64,000 nucleotides of DNA from DASPKT01 sp035626475 (GCA_035626475.1 DASPNP010000014.1:1-64000); one strand, 5' to 3'; positions 44,770-53,666 are shown, numbered from the stretch's first letter. Made by a program: numbers and translations. The notes: a model not told the origin generated them from the sequence alone.

Positions 44770-47046
44770 TTACAGGGAAATGCGGGCGGAGAGCTGGAAC
44801 GACCGGCCGGGCGCGATGTAGGCGAAGGGCGCGCCGCTGCGGTAGACCGCGTCGTAATAGTCGCGGTCGGTCAGGTTCAGCAGGTTCAACCGCAGGCTGA
44901 CGCTCTCATTCACCTCATAGGCGCCGACCAGGTCGAAGCGCCAATAGCCCGGCACCTCCGCCGTTCCGGCCACGGCGTTGCCGATGCCCTTGGCGCTGGA
45001 ATAGTAGGCGTTGCCGCCGACGCTGAGCCCGTCCAGCAACTGGTAGACGGTCATGAGGCTGAAGCTGGTGTCGGCGATGTTGGGGAACTTGCCGCCGACC
45101 TCGGCCGGGTTGGTGCTCTCGCGGATCTCCGTGTCCAGCAGCGTCAGCCCGCCGAAGACCGACCAGCCCCGGGTGATGTTGCCGGCCAGTCCGAACTCCA
45201 CGCCCTCCACCCGCTGCTTGCCCGCGAGCGTGACGGCGCCGGCGACCGCGGGGTCGTTGACCCGGGCGTTGGTCTTGTCGATGCGGAAGAGGGCGGCCGT
45301 GGCGGAGAGATGTTCGTCGAACAGGTTCCACTTCATCCCGACCTCGTAGCTCCTGTTGCGCTCGGGATCGAGGTTGGCGGTAGCGGCGGCAAGGCCGCCA
45401 TAGGAGACTCCGGCGCCGTCCAGCTGCTCGCCCGACGGGTTGGAGGAGGAGGCGACGGCGAGGTAGAGCGTGCCCTGCTCCACCGGCTTGTAGACCACGC
45501 CGCCGTGCCAGTTCAGCACGCCGTCGTCGCTGCGCAGGCTGGTGGTGCCGGTGCGCACGCCGAAGGAATCGTAGTCCAGGGTGAAGTCGTCATAGCGCAG
45601 GCCGCCGCTCAGCTGCCATTCCGGGCTGAGGGTCACCGTGTCCAGGACATAGACCGCCCGGGTCTCCACGGTGGCCTTGGAGAAGTCGGCGCCCGGCCGC
45701 GCCACCGAGTTCAGGGGCAGGTAGGGGTTCGGGTTCAGCAGCGGCTGGGTGATGCCGGCGGTGGCGCCCAGCGGCGTGCCGGCCTCACTGTCCAGCAGCG
45801 CGAAGGGCCGGTTGCCGACCTTCTCCCAGCTGTATTCCGCGCCCGCCACCAGCTCGTGCCCGATCTCGCCGGTCAGGAAGTTCAGCGACGCGTCGGTCTG
45901 GTTGATGAGGTAGCGGTTGCGGCCGTTGCGGTTCTTCGGGTTGGACACCATGGTCCAGAGATCAGGGTCGGCGGCGCTCAGGTTCGGCCGCTCGGGCGCC
46001 GAGGCCACGTAGCGGTTCTCGGTGTCGCCGTAGCGCGTCTGGTTCCGCAGGCTCAACCCGTCGCTCAGCGGCACCTCGACCTTCAGCGTGCCGACATCGG
46101 CGCCGGTCTCCTGGAAGTCGCGCCCGACAAAGCCGTAGAAGGCGTCGCGGCCGGCGCCGGTGAAGGGCTTCTGCGCCCGCGTGTCCCAGGGCAGGCCCCA
46201 GTCCGGGATGCTGTCGGCGTCCAGGTGGTAATAGTCGGCGGCCATGGTGGCGCCGTTCGGCAGCTCGTAGGAGACGGCGCCCGCGACGCCCCAGCGTTCC
46301 TGCTCCACAGCGTCGCGGCCGGGCGTCCCGCTCTCGGTCCACATGCCGTTCAGCCTGACCTTCACGCCGTTGCCGAGATTGCGGTTCACGTCCGTCTCCA
46401 GGCGCCGCAGATCGGCGCTGCCGACGGTGATCTCCCCCGTCGTGAAGTTCTTGGAGGCGGGCGCCTTGGTCACCAGGCTGACCGCGCCGCCAGTGGAGCC
46501 GCGGCCGGCGAAGGTGGAGCCGGGGCCCTTCACGATCTCGATCTGCTCCACCGCGAAGGTCTCGCGGCTGACCACGCCGGGGTCGCGCATGCCGTCGATA
46601 TAGACGTCGTTGCGGGCCTCGAAGCCGCGGATGAAGATGCGGTCGCCGAAGGCGTTGCCGCCCTCGCCGGTGCCCAGCGTGATGCCGGGCTGCGAGCGCA
46701 TCACCTCCTTGAAGCTGGTGGCGCCCAGCGCCTCGATGACCTCCTTCGGCACCACCGTCACCGTCTTGGGCGTGTTGACGAGATCCTCGGTGAACTTCGA
46801 CGATGCGGACCGGTCGACCTTGAAGGGGGCGGAGGGATCGGCATAGGGGTTGGCGGCGTCGCGCTCGCCCCAGACGGTGATGGTCTCCACGACGGCGGCC
46901 TCGGCGACCTGCGCCGGTGGGGACGGCGTCTCCTGGGAGCCCACCTGCGCGCCGGCGACCGGCGCCGACAGCGCGGCAGCCACGGCGGCTGTGAGGGGCG
47001 CGCGCCGGACCTGGCGTAGCGATGGCGGGATCTTCGCGGTTCCCAT
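44770..47046 (-). CDS. TonB-dependent siderophore receptor (Fiu/CirA-like)
   Basis: A 758-residue outer-membrane receptor. A signal peptide of about 33 residues (LTAAVAAALSAPVAGAQ) precedes a plug domain (KTVTVVPKEVIEALGATSFK, RIFIRGFEARNDVYIDGMRD) and a 22-strand barrel that ends in FAYIAPGRSFQLSARISL. The pattern and the downstream PiuC gene mark a catecholate-type siderophore receptor of the Fiu group. The start at 47046 follows GGGGTTGAGATC; an in-frame ATG at 47100 would put the iron-responsive site within the coding region, so the later start is preferred. The upstream region contains two Fur-like sites. Confidence 0.95.
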   Translation of the reverse strand: MGTAKIPPSLRQVRRAPLTAAVAAALSAPVAGAQVGSQETPSPPAQVAEAAVVETITVWGERDAANPYADPSAPFKVDRSASSKFTEDLVNTPKTVTVVPKEVIEALGATSFKEVMRSQPGITLGTGEGGNAFGDRIFIRGFEARNDVYIDGMRDPGVVSRETFAVEQIEIVKGPGSTFAGRGSTGGAVSLVTKAPASKNFTTGEITVGSADLRRLETDVNRNLGNGVKVRLNGMWTESGTPGRDAVEQERWGVAGAVSYELPNGATMAADYYHLDADSIPDWGLPWDTRAQKPFTGAGRDAFYGFVGRDFQETGADVGTLKVEVPLSDGLSLRNQTRYGDTENRYVASAPERPNLSAADPDLWTMVSNPKNRNGRNRYLINQTDASLNFLTGEIGHELVAGAEYSWEKVGNRPFALLDSEAGTPLGATAGITQPLLNPNPYLPLNSVARPGADFSKATVETRAVYVLDTVTLSPEWQLSGGLRYDDFTLDYDSFGVRTGTTSLRSDDGVLNWHGGVVYKPVEQGTLYLAVASSSNPSGEQLDGAGVSYGGLAAATANLDPERNRSYEVGMKWNLFDEHLSATAALFRIDKTNARVNDPAVAGAVTLAGKQRVEGVEFGLAGNITRGWSVFGGLTLLDTEIRESTNPAEVGGKFPNIADTSFSLMTVYQLLDGLSVGGNAYYSSAKGIGNAVAGTAEVPGYWRFDLVGAYEVNESVSLRLNLLNLTDRDYYDAVYRSGAPFAYIAPGRSFQLSARISL

Positions 47047-47080
47047 GATCTCAACCCCTTTGATGGCACCCGGTGTCATA

Positions 47081-47099
47081 CGAGTGATTATTATTCGCA
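47081..47099. promoter_or_regulatory. Candidate Fur-type site 1, upstream of the receptor
   Basis: On the minus strand it reads TGCGAATAATAATCACTCG, one intact TGCGA half-site followed by an AT-rich GATAAT-like core, close to the classic Fur box. It lies 34 nt upstream of the receptor start, where it would block the promoter. Confidence 0.55.
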
Positions 47100-47154
47100 T
47101 CTGATTGCCGGACGTTGTCCCCGGCCTGCACTGGGGAATAGCGGTTCCTGTTGT

Positions 47155-47169
47155 TGCGAGTCAATCGCA
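47155..47169. promoter_or_regulatory. Candidate Fur-type site 2 (TGCGA-N5-TCGCA)
   Basis: TGCGAGTCAATCGCA, a 15-bp dyad with perfect TGCGA/TCGCA arms, identical in layout to the one at 56922-56936. It sits between the divergent TonB receptor and the secreted protein gene and may control both. Confidence 0.65.
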
Positions 47170-47227
47170 TTTGCATCTGCAGCGTCCGGGCGGTAGCGTC
47201 CGGCTATCGGTCTCGACGGAGGGTGTG

Positions 47228-48040
47228 ATGAGGATCAGGACCCGGCTCTGGCTCGGCGTGGGCGTCTCGGTGCTGGCCGGCGGCGCGGCGCTGGCCCAGC
47301 CGCTGACGCTCGACCCCGAGCTTCGCCACGACATCGCCCTGGCCGGTCCCGGCGGCGAGGGCGGGGAAGGGGGCGAGGGTGGCGAAGGTGGGGAGGGCGG
47401 CTTCGACGCCGCGGTGGCCGCGCGCGACCCGGCGGTATTCCTGACGGCGCTGGACGTCATCGCCGCCCATGTGCTGGCCGCCCGCGACGCCTATGCGGCG
47501 GGAGAGAAGACCGCCGCCGTCGAGATGTTCGCCCACCCGATCGCCGAGGTCTATGTCGACCTGGAGCCGGTGCTGACGCAGCGCGGCGCCGAGCCCTTCC
47601 TGGCCGAGATGGAGAAGGCGGGCGAACTGGCCGGCGCCGGGGCGCCGCCGGCCGAGATTTCCCGCGCGGCCGACGCCATCCTCGCCAAGCTGGTCGCGGC
47701 CGGGGCCAAGGCGCCCGCCACCCCGGCGATCCAGGCCCGCGTGGTGGCGGAGATGGCCGACCGCGCCGCCCGCCAGTATGGCCTCGCGCGCAAGGACACG
47801 GCGCTGGAGCCCTATCTGGACGGCTACGGCCTGTTCCTGGCAGCGGCCGCCCGCGCCCAGGCCGCCCTGCCGGCGATCAGGACGGCGGCACCCGACACGG
47901 CGGCGGAGCTGACGACCGTGCTGCGGCAACTGGCGGCGGCCTACCCGACGGCGACACGGCCGGCCAAGCTGGAGGCGCCCCACGCGCAGTTGCTGGCGGG
48001 GGCATCGAAGGCGAAGCTGGCGGCGGGGCGGATCCAGTAG
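47228..48040 (+). CDS. Secreted helical protein with Gly-Glu repeat
   Basis: A 270-residue exported protein: signal peptide (WLGVGVSVLAGGAALAQP), then a short tandem Gly-Glu-Gly block (repeats of GEG within residues 41-59), then a long all-helical domain (FLTALDVIAAHVLAARDAYA, MFAHPIAEVYVDLEPVLTQR). Helical segments with conserved His/Asp/Glu are reminiscent of the imelysin/EfeM-type iron proteins, but I do not recognise an exact family. It is divergent from the Fiu-like receptor and shares its operator region, so an iron-related periplasmic role is likely. GGAGG precedes the ATG. Confidence 0.75.
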   Translation: MRIRTRLWLGVGVSVLAGGAALAQPLTLDPELRHDIALAGPGGEGGEGGEGGEGGEGGFDAAVAARDPAVFLTALDVIAAHVLAARDAYAAGEKTAAVEMFAHPIAEVYVDLEPVLTQRGAEPFLAEMEKAGELAGAGAPPAEISRAADAILAKLVAAGAKAPATPAIQARVVAEMADRAARQYGLARKDTALEPYLDGYGLFLAAAARAQAALPAIRTAAPDTAAELTTVLRQLAAAYPTATRPAKLEAPHAQLLAGASKAKLAAGRIQ

Positions 48041-48059
48041 AACCGGGCGCGGATCCAGA

Positions 48060-48240
48060 GTTACCGCTCCCTCTCCCAGGGGGAGAGGGGCAGGGAGAGG
48101 GGGTACGGGATCACGGAGCTGTTTGTGGCTTCGATGAAGCGCCCTTCCTCTGAACTCTTACCCCCTCACCCCAACCCTCTCCCCCTGGGAGAGGGGGGAA
48201 CTCAGCTGCCCGCACAAATCTCGGTCCCTAACCCTCTCCC
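48060..48240. repeat. Nested CTCTCCC/GGGAGAG palindromic repeat
   Basis: Multiple inverted copies of CCCTCTCCC and GGGAGAGGG (for example CCCTCTCCCAGGGGGAGAGG near 48065-48085 and CTCTCCCCCTGGGAGAGG near 48177-48194) surround a central segment. The design is like other intergenic palindromes in this window but the sequence is distinct. No gene is seen. Confidence 0.8.
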
Positions 48241-48299
48241 TCCGTCATAGGCCCTTGGTCGCCTTGACGGGGCTACCTCTCCTGGGCAGGGTGCGGCCC

Positions 48300-49019
48300 A
48301 TGTACAGGCTCGCCCTCGACCCCTTCACGCCGGAACGGCCCCTGCGCTTGGCGCAGCTCGCCGTCTCCTTCCTGCACAGCACGCTCGAGGAACGCGACAA
48401 CGTTCCGATCGAGGAGTCGCGCCTGCGGCTCGCCGCGATGGAGGTGGAGAGCGCGAAGACGCTCGCCGCCGTCCGCTACGAGGCGGAGCGGCTGATGTAC
48501 CTGGCCGAGCGCGCCTCGCTGGACGGCTTCCCGGTGCATGACCAGCTGGTCGAGACGGCGGCCGCGCACGAGGCGGAGATCAAGCGCCTGGGCACCGAGG
48601 TCATCGGCGAGTACAAGGCCCTGACCAAGCGGCTGAACCTGCCGCAGCGCACCCAGTCGGTCATGAAGTCGGGCTTCGATCTCGCCGACGCCTTCCAGGA
48701 AGGCTGGCTGACGATCATCAAGCAGATGCGCCACCGCGCCCAGTCCATCGGCCGCCGCACCGTGCACGCGGAGCCCGTGCCCGCCGCCGCCGGCGCCTAT
48801 CTGGAGGCCGCCGGCAATCCGGACATCCGCCTGCGCCCGCGCATCGCCGACGAGGTGATCGTGTACGAGGTCGCCATCCCCGTGCCGCCGGGCCTGCTGG
48901 CCGACGCGCCGGGCCTGGCCCGCTACGCCGATCAGCTGCACGACGCCGTCGAGGCGGCGCTTCCCCATCTGGTGGGCCTGCTGGCCCTGAGGTTCGTCCC
49001 CCATGCCCACGACGCCTGA
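48300..49019 (+). CDS. Hypothetical protein, first gene of a HEPN-like pair
   Basis: A 239-residue mostly helical protein. Amphipathic stretches (RLMYLAERASLDGFPVHDQL, VETAAAHEAEIKRLGTEVIG) are followed by LPQRTQSVMKSGFDLADAFQ and a beta-rich C-terminus (DEVIVYEVAIPVPPGLL). No family recognised. It overlaps the following HEPN-like gene by 17 nt, so the two are probably made together and form a complex. The start at 48300 has weak ribosome-site support; earlier in-frame starts at 48255 are possible. Confidence 0.65.
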   Translation: MYRLALDPFTPERPLRLAQLAVSFLHSTLEERDNVPIEESRLRLAAMEVESAKTLAAVRYEAERLMYLAERASLDGFPVHDQLVETAAAHEAEIKRLGTEVIGEYKALTKRLNLPQRTQSVMKSGFDLADAFQEGWLTIIKQMRHRAQSIGRRTVHAEPVPAAAGAYLEAAGNPDIRLRPRIADEVIVYEVAIPVPPGLLADAPGLARYADQLHDAVEAALPHLVGLLALRFVPHAHDA

Positions 49020-49377
49020 GGAATTCCTGGAGCTGGCCCGAGAGTCCGTGGACCGGCCGGGCGCGCAGGAGCGGCACTGGCGCGACGCCACCCGCTGCGC
49101 CCACGATGCCGTCTACATGACGGTGGCCGGCGCGCTGGCGCTCGACACCGCCACCTTCTCCGGCAGCCACCGGGCGGTGGGCGAGGCGCTGTTCGCCCAG
49201 CCGCGCTCCGGCCTGACCGGCTTCCTTCGGCTGGCGCGGCGGCACTGGAACACGCTGTGGCTGGCCCGCCTGCGGGCCGAGCGCGATTTGGAGGATGCGG
49301 TGGGCGAGGCCGACGCGCGCCTCTCCATCCTCATCGCCGAGAGCATCCTGGCCGCCCGCCGGTCGGAGCTGCAGTAA
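49003..49377 (+). CDS. HEPN-like small protein, second gene of the pair
   Basis: A 124-residue helical protein whose pattern (HDAVYMTVAGALALD, SGSHRAVGEALFAQPRSGL) resembles HEPN/UPF0332 proteins, which often pair with nucleotidyltransferases or act as RNases in toxin-antitoxin modules. An Arg-x6-His (RDATRCAH) could be read as the HEPN catalytic R-x4-6-H motif but is at an atypical place. It overlaps the upstream gene by 17 nt. Neither toxin nor antitoxin function can be assigned from sequence alone. Confidence 0.6.
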   Translation: MPTTPEEFLELARESVDRPGAQERHWRDATRCAHDAVYMTVAGALALDTATFSGSHRAVGEALFAQPRSGLTGFLRLARRHWNTLWLARLRAERDLEDAVGEADARLSILIAESILAARRSELQ

Positions 49378-49502
49378 GCCCGTCTCGACGCCCCGCCCCT
49401 GGTCGGCTATGCCCACCTCGCGCCGCCGCGTGTTCTCACCAACGGGAATGCCGCGCGCGGCGCGCGGTTGACCGGGATTTGGCGGATCGAAGGGGCTTGG
49501 GC

Positions 49503-50672
49503 ATGGTCCGAGGATTGATGGCGGGCATGGCGCTGGCGCTGGCGCTGACCGGCACCGCCGCCGCCCATGGCGGCCATGGCAAGCGCACCGACTGCCCCAA
49601 GGAGTCGGGCGAGCTGCGTTGCGCCGAGGCGGCGACGCCCGCCTTCGCGCCGGACGGCGGCCTCTGGCTGGCCTGGGCCGCCGGTGGCCGGGTCTGGGCC
49701 GCGCGCTCCGCCGACAATGGCCGCTCCTTCGCGGCGCCGGTCGACCTGTCGGGCAAGCCCGGCCGGGTGGACGCCGAGGGCGACGCCCGCCCGGTCATCG
49801 TCCTGGACGGGCAGGGAAGCCCCGTCGTCGCCTGGACGGTCAGGCGCGACCCGCAGCATGGGGTGGCCGTGCTGGTGGCGCGCGGCGGGCCGGACGGCAC
49901 ATTCACGCCGGCCGCGCCGCTGGCGACCGGCAATGCCAGCGAGGTGGCGCTCACCCGGACCAATGACGGCCGCCTCGCCGCCGCCTGGATCGAGGTGCGG
50001 AAGGAGGGGGAGGGGCGCTTCTCCGGCAGCCTCAAGGCCGCCTGGTCGCAGGCCGGCGGCTTCGGTCCGGCCCTGACCGTGGGCGGGCGCAGCTGCGAAT
50101 GCTGCCGCGTGGCGCTCGCCCCCGACGGCGACGACGCCGCGATCGCCTGGCGGGCGGTGTTTGAGGACGGCGCCCGCGACCATGCGCTGGCCCGGTTGGA
50201 TAAGCACGGCGCCACGGCGCCGCGGCGCATCGCCGACGATGGCTGGAAGATCGACGCCTGCCCCCACCACGGCCCCTCCCTGGCCCTATCGGGCGGCACC
50301 CGGCACGTGGTCTGGTTCACCGACGGGGCGCGGCGGCAGGGGCTGTTCTACGCCCGGGCGGAAGGCGAGGGCGCGTTCGGCGCGCCGATGCCGCTGGGCG
50401 CGCCTGACCGCCAGGCCGGCCATGGCCAGGTGCTGGCGCTGGGCGACAGCGTCTGGCTGGCCTGGAAGGAGTTCGACGGCGAGCGAACCCGCATCTTCGG
50501 CCGGCGCTCCAGCGACGGCGGCCGCAGCTTCGCCCCGCCGGCCGAGCTGGCGTCCAGCGGTGACGCCTCCGACCATCCCATCCTGGTGAGCGACGGCAAA
50601 CGCGCCTACCTGTCCTGGCTCACCCGGGCAGAGGGCTACCGGCTGCTGCCGCTGGACGGGGGCCCGTCATGA
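49503..50672 (+). CDS. Secreted BNR/Asp-box beta-propeller protein
   Basis: A 389-residue exported propeller protein. The signal peptide (LMAGMALALALTGTAAA) leads to repeats with the Asp-box form S-x-D-x-G-x-S/T-F (SADNGRSFAAP, SSDGGRSFAPP), as in sialidase-like folds. The motifs GRSCECCRVALAPDG and DACPHHGPSLAL are typical of a subgroup that occurs beside TlpA proteins; the CECC and H pairs could bind copper or heme. No catalytic sialidase residues are evident, so true sialidase activity is doubtful. Its stop overlaps the TlpA gene start (ATGA). Confidence 0.83.
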   Translation: MVRGLMAGMALALALTGTAAAHGGHGKRTDCPKESGELRCAEAATPAFAPDGGLWLAWAAGGRVWAARSADNGRSFAAPVDLSGKPGRVDAEGDARPVIVLDGQGSPVVAWTVRRDPQHGVAVLVARGGPDGTFTPAAPLATGNASEVALTRTNDGRLAAAWIEVRKEGEGRFSGSLKAAWSQAGGFGPALTVGGRSCECCRVALAPDGDDAAIAWRAVFEDGARDHALARLDKHGATAPRRIADDGWKIDACPHHGPSLALSGGTRHVVWFTDGARRQGLFYARAEGEGAFGAPMPLGAPDRQAGHGQVLALGDSVWLAWKEFDGERTRIFGRRSSDGGRSFAPPAELASSGDASDHPILVSDGKRAYLSWLTRAEGYRLLPLDGGPS

Positions 50673-51148
50673 GGCGGGCGGCACTGGCGGCACTGCTCGC
50701 CCTGATGCTGGCCGGCGGCGCGGCAGCCACCGAGCGGCGGCCGTTCCGCCAGGGCAGCTGGGCGGAGATCACCGGGGCCCATGCCGGCCGGCCGCTCGCC
50801 GTCCATTTCTGGTCGCTGACCTGCGCCCCCTGCCTGATCGAGCTGCCGCGCTGGGCCGAGTTCCGTCGCGCCAATCCGGGCGTCGCCGTGGTCTTCGTCT
50901 CCACCGACCCGCCCGAGGATGCCGAGCGCGGCGCGGCGGTGCTGGCCAAGGCCGGGCTGGCGGACATCCCCTCCTGGGGCTTCGCCGACCCCTTCGCCGA
51001 AAAGCTTCGTTTCGAGATCGATCCGAGGTGGCGGGGCGAGCTGCCGCGCACCGTGCTGATCGCCGCCGACGGGTCGCGCCGCTCCGTCTCCGGCGCCGAC
51101 CTCGCGGCGGTCGAGGGCTGGGTGGCGGAGACGGTGGCCGTCCGCTGA
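50669..51148 (+). CDS. TlpA-like periplasmic thiol-disulfide protein
   Basis: A 159-residue exported thioredoxin-fold protein: signal peptide (LAALLALMLAGGAAA), active site CAPC in FWSLTCAPCLIELPRW, and cis-Pro segment LPRTVLIAADG. Such proteins reduce disulfides in periplasmic partners, for example in copper or heme handling. Its ATG overlaps the BNR protein stop (ATGA), pointing to a joint function, perhaps keeping the BNR protein's cysteines reduced. Confidence 0.92.
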   Translation: MRRAALAALLALMLAGGAAATERRPFRQGSWAEITGAHAGRPLAVHFWSLTCAPCLIELPRWAEFRRANPGVAVVFVSTDPPEDAERGAAVLAKAGLADIPSWGFADPFAEKLRFEIDPRWRGELPRTVLIAADGSRRSVSGADLAAVEGWVAETVAVR

Positions 51149-51177
51149 CCGGCGGCTGAGTCGTTCCGCAAACGCAA

Positions 51178-51203
51178 CGGGCGGCGGATCGCTCCGCCGC
51201 CCG
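51178..51203. terminator. Hairpin between convergent genes
   Basis: A GC-rich perfect stem (CGGGCGGCGGA with its inverse, loop TCGC). No T run follows in either direction beyond TCCTCGT, so it is a weak or bidirectional terminator between the TlpA and S9 peptidase genes. Confidence 0.5.
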
Positions 51204-51228
51204 TCCTCGTCTGACCCGTCCCCAGGGC

Positions 51229-53295
51229 TCAGTCGGTGGCGCCCTGGGCGGCGCCGGGCTTGGTCCAGCGGTCCATCCAGTCGAACACGGTCTTGTGCCA
51301 CTGCACCACGTTCTGCGGCTTCAGCACCCAGTGGTTCTCATTGTCGAAGTACAGGAACTGGCTGGGAATGCCGCGGCGCTGCAGGGCGGTGAAGGTGCCC
51401 AGCGCCTGCTCGGTCGGCACGCGGAAGTCCCTGCCGCCCTGGATCACCAGCATCGGCTTGGTCCACTTGGTCACATGGTGCAGCGGGTTGAAGCGCTCGT
51501 AGCCCTGCGGATTGTCGTAGGGCGTGCCGCCATTCTCCCACTCGCTGAACCACAGCTCCTCGGTCACGTAGCCCATGGAGCGGGTGTCGAAGATGCCGTC
51601 ATGGTTGACCAGGCACTTCCACGGACCGTTCCAGTTGCCGGCGATCCAGTTGACCATGAAGCCGCCATAGGAGCCGCCCAGGGCGCAGGCGCGGTCGCCG
51701 TCGAGGAACGGGTACTTGGCCAGCGCGTGGGCCCAGCCCTTCTGCAGATCCTCCAGCGGCCGGTCGCCCCAGTGCTGGCTGATGCTGTCGGTGAAGGCCT
51801 GGCCGTAGCCGGTGGAGCCGTGGAAATCGATCATGACGACGCCGTAGCCGGCCCCGGCATAGACCTGGGCGTTCCAGCGGTAGTGGAACAGATTGCCGAA
51901 GCTGCCCTGCGGCCCGCCATGGATCAGGAAGGCGACCGGGTACTTCTTTCCCTTCTCGTAATTGGCGGGGCGCACGACATAGCCGTGGACCGTCTCCCCG
52001 TTCCAGCCGGGGAAGCTGAACTGCTCATACTCGCCGAACTCGATGCCGGCCATGCGGTCGGCGTTCACATCCGTGAGGCGCCTGGCCTTGCCCTGGGGCG
52101 GCAGGGCGTAGAGCTGGGCCGGGCCGGACAGGCTGTCCTGGGCATAGGCGATGCCCTTCGGCCCGGCATCGTAGCCGCCGACATGGCCCGGGCCGGTCAG
52201 CGCCTGCACCTTGCCATCGAGCGACACCTGGAAGAGGCGCGTCTGGCCCACGTCCTGCGCCATGGTGTAGAGCGCGGCGCCATCCTCGGCCCAGTCCAGC
52301 CGGTCGGCGGAGCGGTCCCAGGCGGGGGCGATCTCGCGGGTCTCGCCCGTCTTCAGGTCGCGCAGCATGATGGCGTAGCGGTCGGCCTCGAAGCCTGCCC
52401 GCTTCATCGCCCGCCAGGCGAGCCGGGTGCCGTCGGGCGAGAAGACCGGGCCGCTGTCGGTGGCGGGGTTGGCCTCCGTCAGGTTGCGCGGCGCGGCGGA
52501 GCCGTCGACCGGCACCTGCCACAGGTCGAAGTTGGTGCTCCAGGCCTCGGTGCGGCCGGCGAGCCGCGCGGAGAAGATCACGGTGGCGCCGTCCGGCGAG
52601 ACGGCGATGTCCTCGTCGTCGTTGAAGGGCTTGCCCGGGATATCTCCGTCGAAGCCCTTGGTCAGGGCGACCGGTGCGCCCGTGGCGACGCCCTGCGGGT
52701 CCAGCGCCAGCGCGAAGAGCTGGTTGCGGCGGCCGTCCGCCCACTCGTCCCAGTGCCGGACGAACAGCTTGTCATGCAGCTCGCCGGTGGCCTTGGCGAG
52801 GTCGGCCGGCTTGGGCGGCAGCTCATGCGTGCCGGTCTCCGGATGGACCGCCATGGAGACCAGGATGCGCTTGCCGTCCGGCGTCAGGCGGAAGGTGCCG
52901 ACGTCGGTCGGGAGATTGGTTACCTGCACCGCCTGCGCGCCCTGCAGGTCGGTCTTCCACACCTGCGACGAGCCGGAGCGCCCGGAGAGGAAATAGACGG
53001 ACTTGCCATCCGCCGACCAGCGGCCGCTGCTGGCGCCCCCGTCCGATGCTCCCAGGCGCCGCGGCGCGCCCTTGCCCGAGATGTCGACCAGCCACAGCGC
53101 ATGGACGCCCTTGTTGCCCTCATAGTCGGTGCTGCGCAGGCCGTAGAGCGCCAGCGTGCCGTCGGGCGAGACGCGCGGGTCGCCGACGCGGTCCAGCGTC
53201 GCCATGTCCTTCGCGGTCAGGCCGCGGGCATCGGCCGGCACGGAGGTGAGGAGCGCCAGCGCCAGAGCGGCGGGGGCGGCCAGGGTGCGGATCAT
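51229..53295 (-). CDS. S9-family serine peptidase (prolyl oligopeptidase/DPP-like)
   Basis: A 688-residue exported peptidase. The signal peptide (LAAPAALALALLTSVPADARG) is followed by a seven- to eight-bladed propeller with WD-type repeats (PRVSPDGTLALYGLR, DIAVSPDGATVIFSAR) and a C-terminal alpha/beta hydrolase domain: nucleophile Ser542 in GGSYGGF, Asp623 in GGRDFRVP and His655 in NENHWV. It cleaves dipeptides or short peptides in the periplasm. The start at 53295 puts the signal peptide in place. It has no operon partner here. Confidence 0.96.
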   Translation of the reverse strand: MIRTLAAPAALALALLTSVPADARGLTAKDMATLDRVGDPRVSPDGTLALYGLRSTDYEGNKGVHALWLVDISGKGAPRRLGASDGGASSGRWSADGKSVYFLSGRSGSSQVWKTDLQGAQAVQVTNLPTDVGTFRLTPDGKRILVSMAVHPETGTHELPPKPADLAKATGELHDKLFVRHWDEWADGRRNQLFALALDPQGVATGAPVALTKGFDGDIPGKPFNDDEDIAVSPDGATVIFSARLAGRTEAWSTNFDLWQVPVDGSAAPRNLTEANPATDSGPVFSPDGTRLAWRAMKRAGFEADRYAIMLRDLKTGETREIAPAWDRSADRLDWAEDGAALYTMAQDVGQTRLFQVSLDGKVQALTGPGHVGGYDAGPKGIAYAQDSLSGPAQLYALPPQGKARRLTDVNADRMAGIEFGEYEQFSFPGWNGETVHGYVVRPANYEKGKKYPVAFLIHGGPQGSFGNLFHYRWNAQVYAGAGYGVVMIDFHGSTGYGQAFTDSISQHWGDRPLEDLQKGWAHALAKYPFLDGDRACALGGSYGGFMVNWIAGNWNGPWKCLVNHDGIFDTRSMGYVTEELWFSEWENGGTPYDNPQGYERFNPLHHVTKWTKPMLVIQGGRDFRVPTEQALGTFTALQRRGIPSQFLYFDNENHWVLKPQNVVQWHKTVFDWMDRWTKPGAAQGATD

Positions 53296-53460
53296 CGGTC
53301 ACTCCGGAATGACGATCGGCCTCCGCCGGGCGCGTGGCGCCGGGCGGGGCCGGAAGGCGCCACTCCTACAACCCCACGCTCCGTGGGGCAATGGCCCCTT
53401 GGCCCTAGGGACTATTGGAGACGCGGCCGCGTGGTGCTCCCCGGCGGTTGCCACTCTCCA

Positions 53461-53666
53461 CCGTCGTCCCGGCGCAGGCCGGGACCGAGGGGTTGCCGCA
53501 ATGTGCCCTGAATGACGTGCGCCCGTAGGTCGCATGGAGCGCAGCGCAATGCGACATGCCCCGGCCGGGATGTCGCATTACGGCTCCGCCTTCATGCGAC
53601 CTACGGATGCTGCATCCGCCGCATCCCGCTGCAACCCCTGGGTCCCGACTTTCGCCGGGATGACGG
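53461..53666. repeat. Nested palindromic repeat, copy C
   Basis: Outer arms begin CCGTCGTCCCGGCGCAGGCC and end with its inverse at 53666. The inner dyad (53525-53604) is inverted relative to copies A and B: GCGCAGCGCAATGCGACA is now on the left and the GAAGGCGGAGCCGTAATGCG version on the right (reverse strand). The C-terminal codons of the PepSY protein gene lie in this copy (to 53578). Confidence 0.93.
53525..53604 (-). repeat. Inner palindromic element of copy C, inverted
   Basis: Compared with copy A (6520-6599), the half with CGCAGCGCAATGCGACA is on the left and the half with GTAATGCGACA preceded by GAGCC (reverse strand) is on the right. Thus the inner dyad is flipped inside the same outer arms, as if it moved or inverted independently. 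Confidence 0.8.

Noticed and set aside
49503..50672. True sialidase
   Set aside because: Asp-box repeats are present but the arginine triad and catalytic Tyr/Glu cannot be recognised; the CECC motif points elsewhere.
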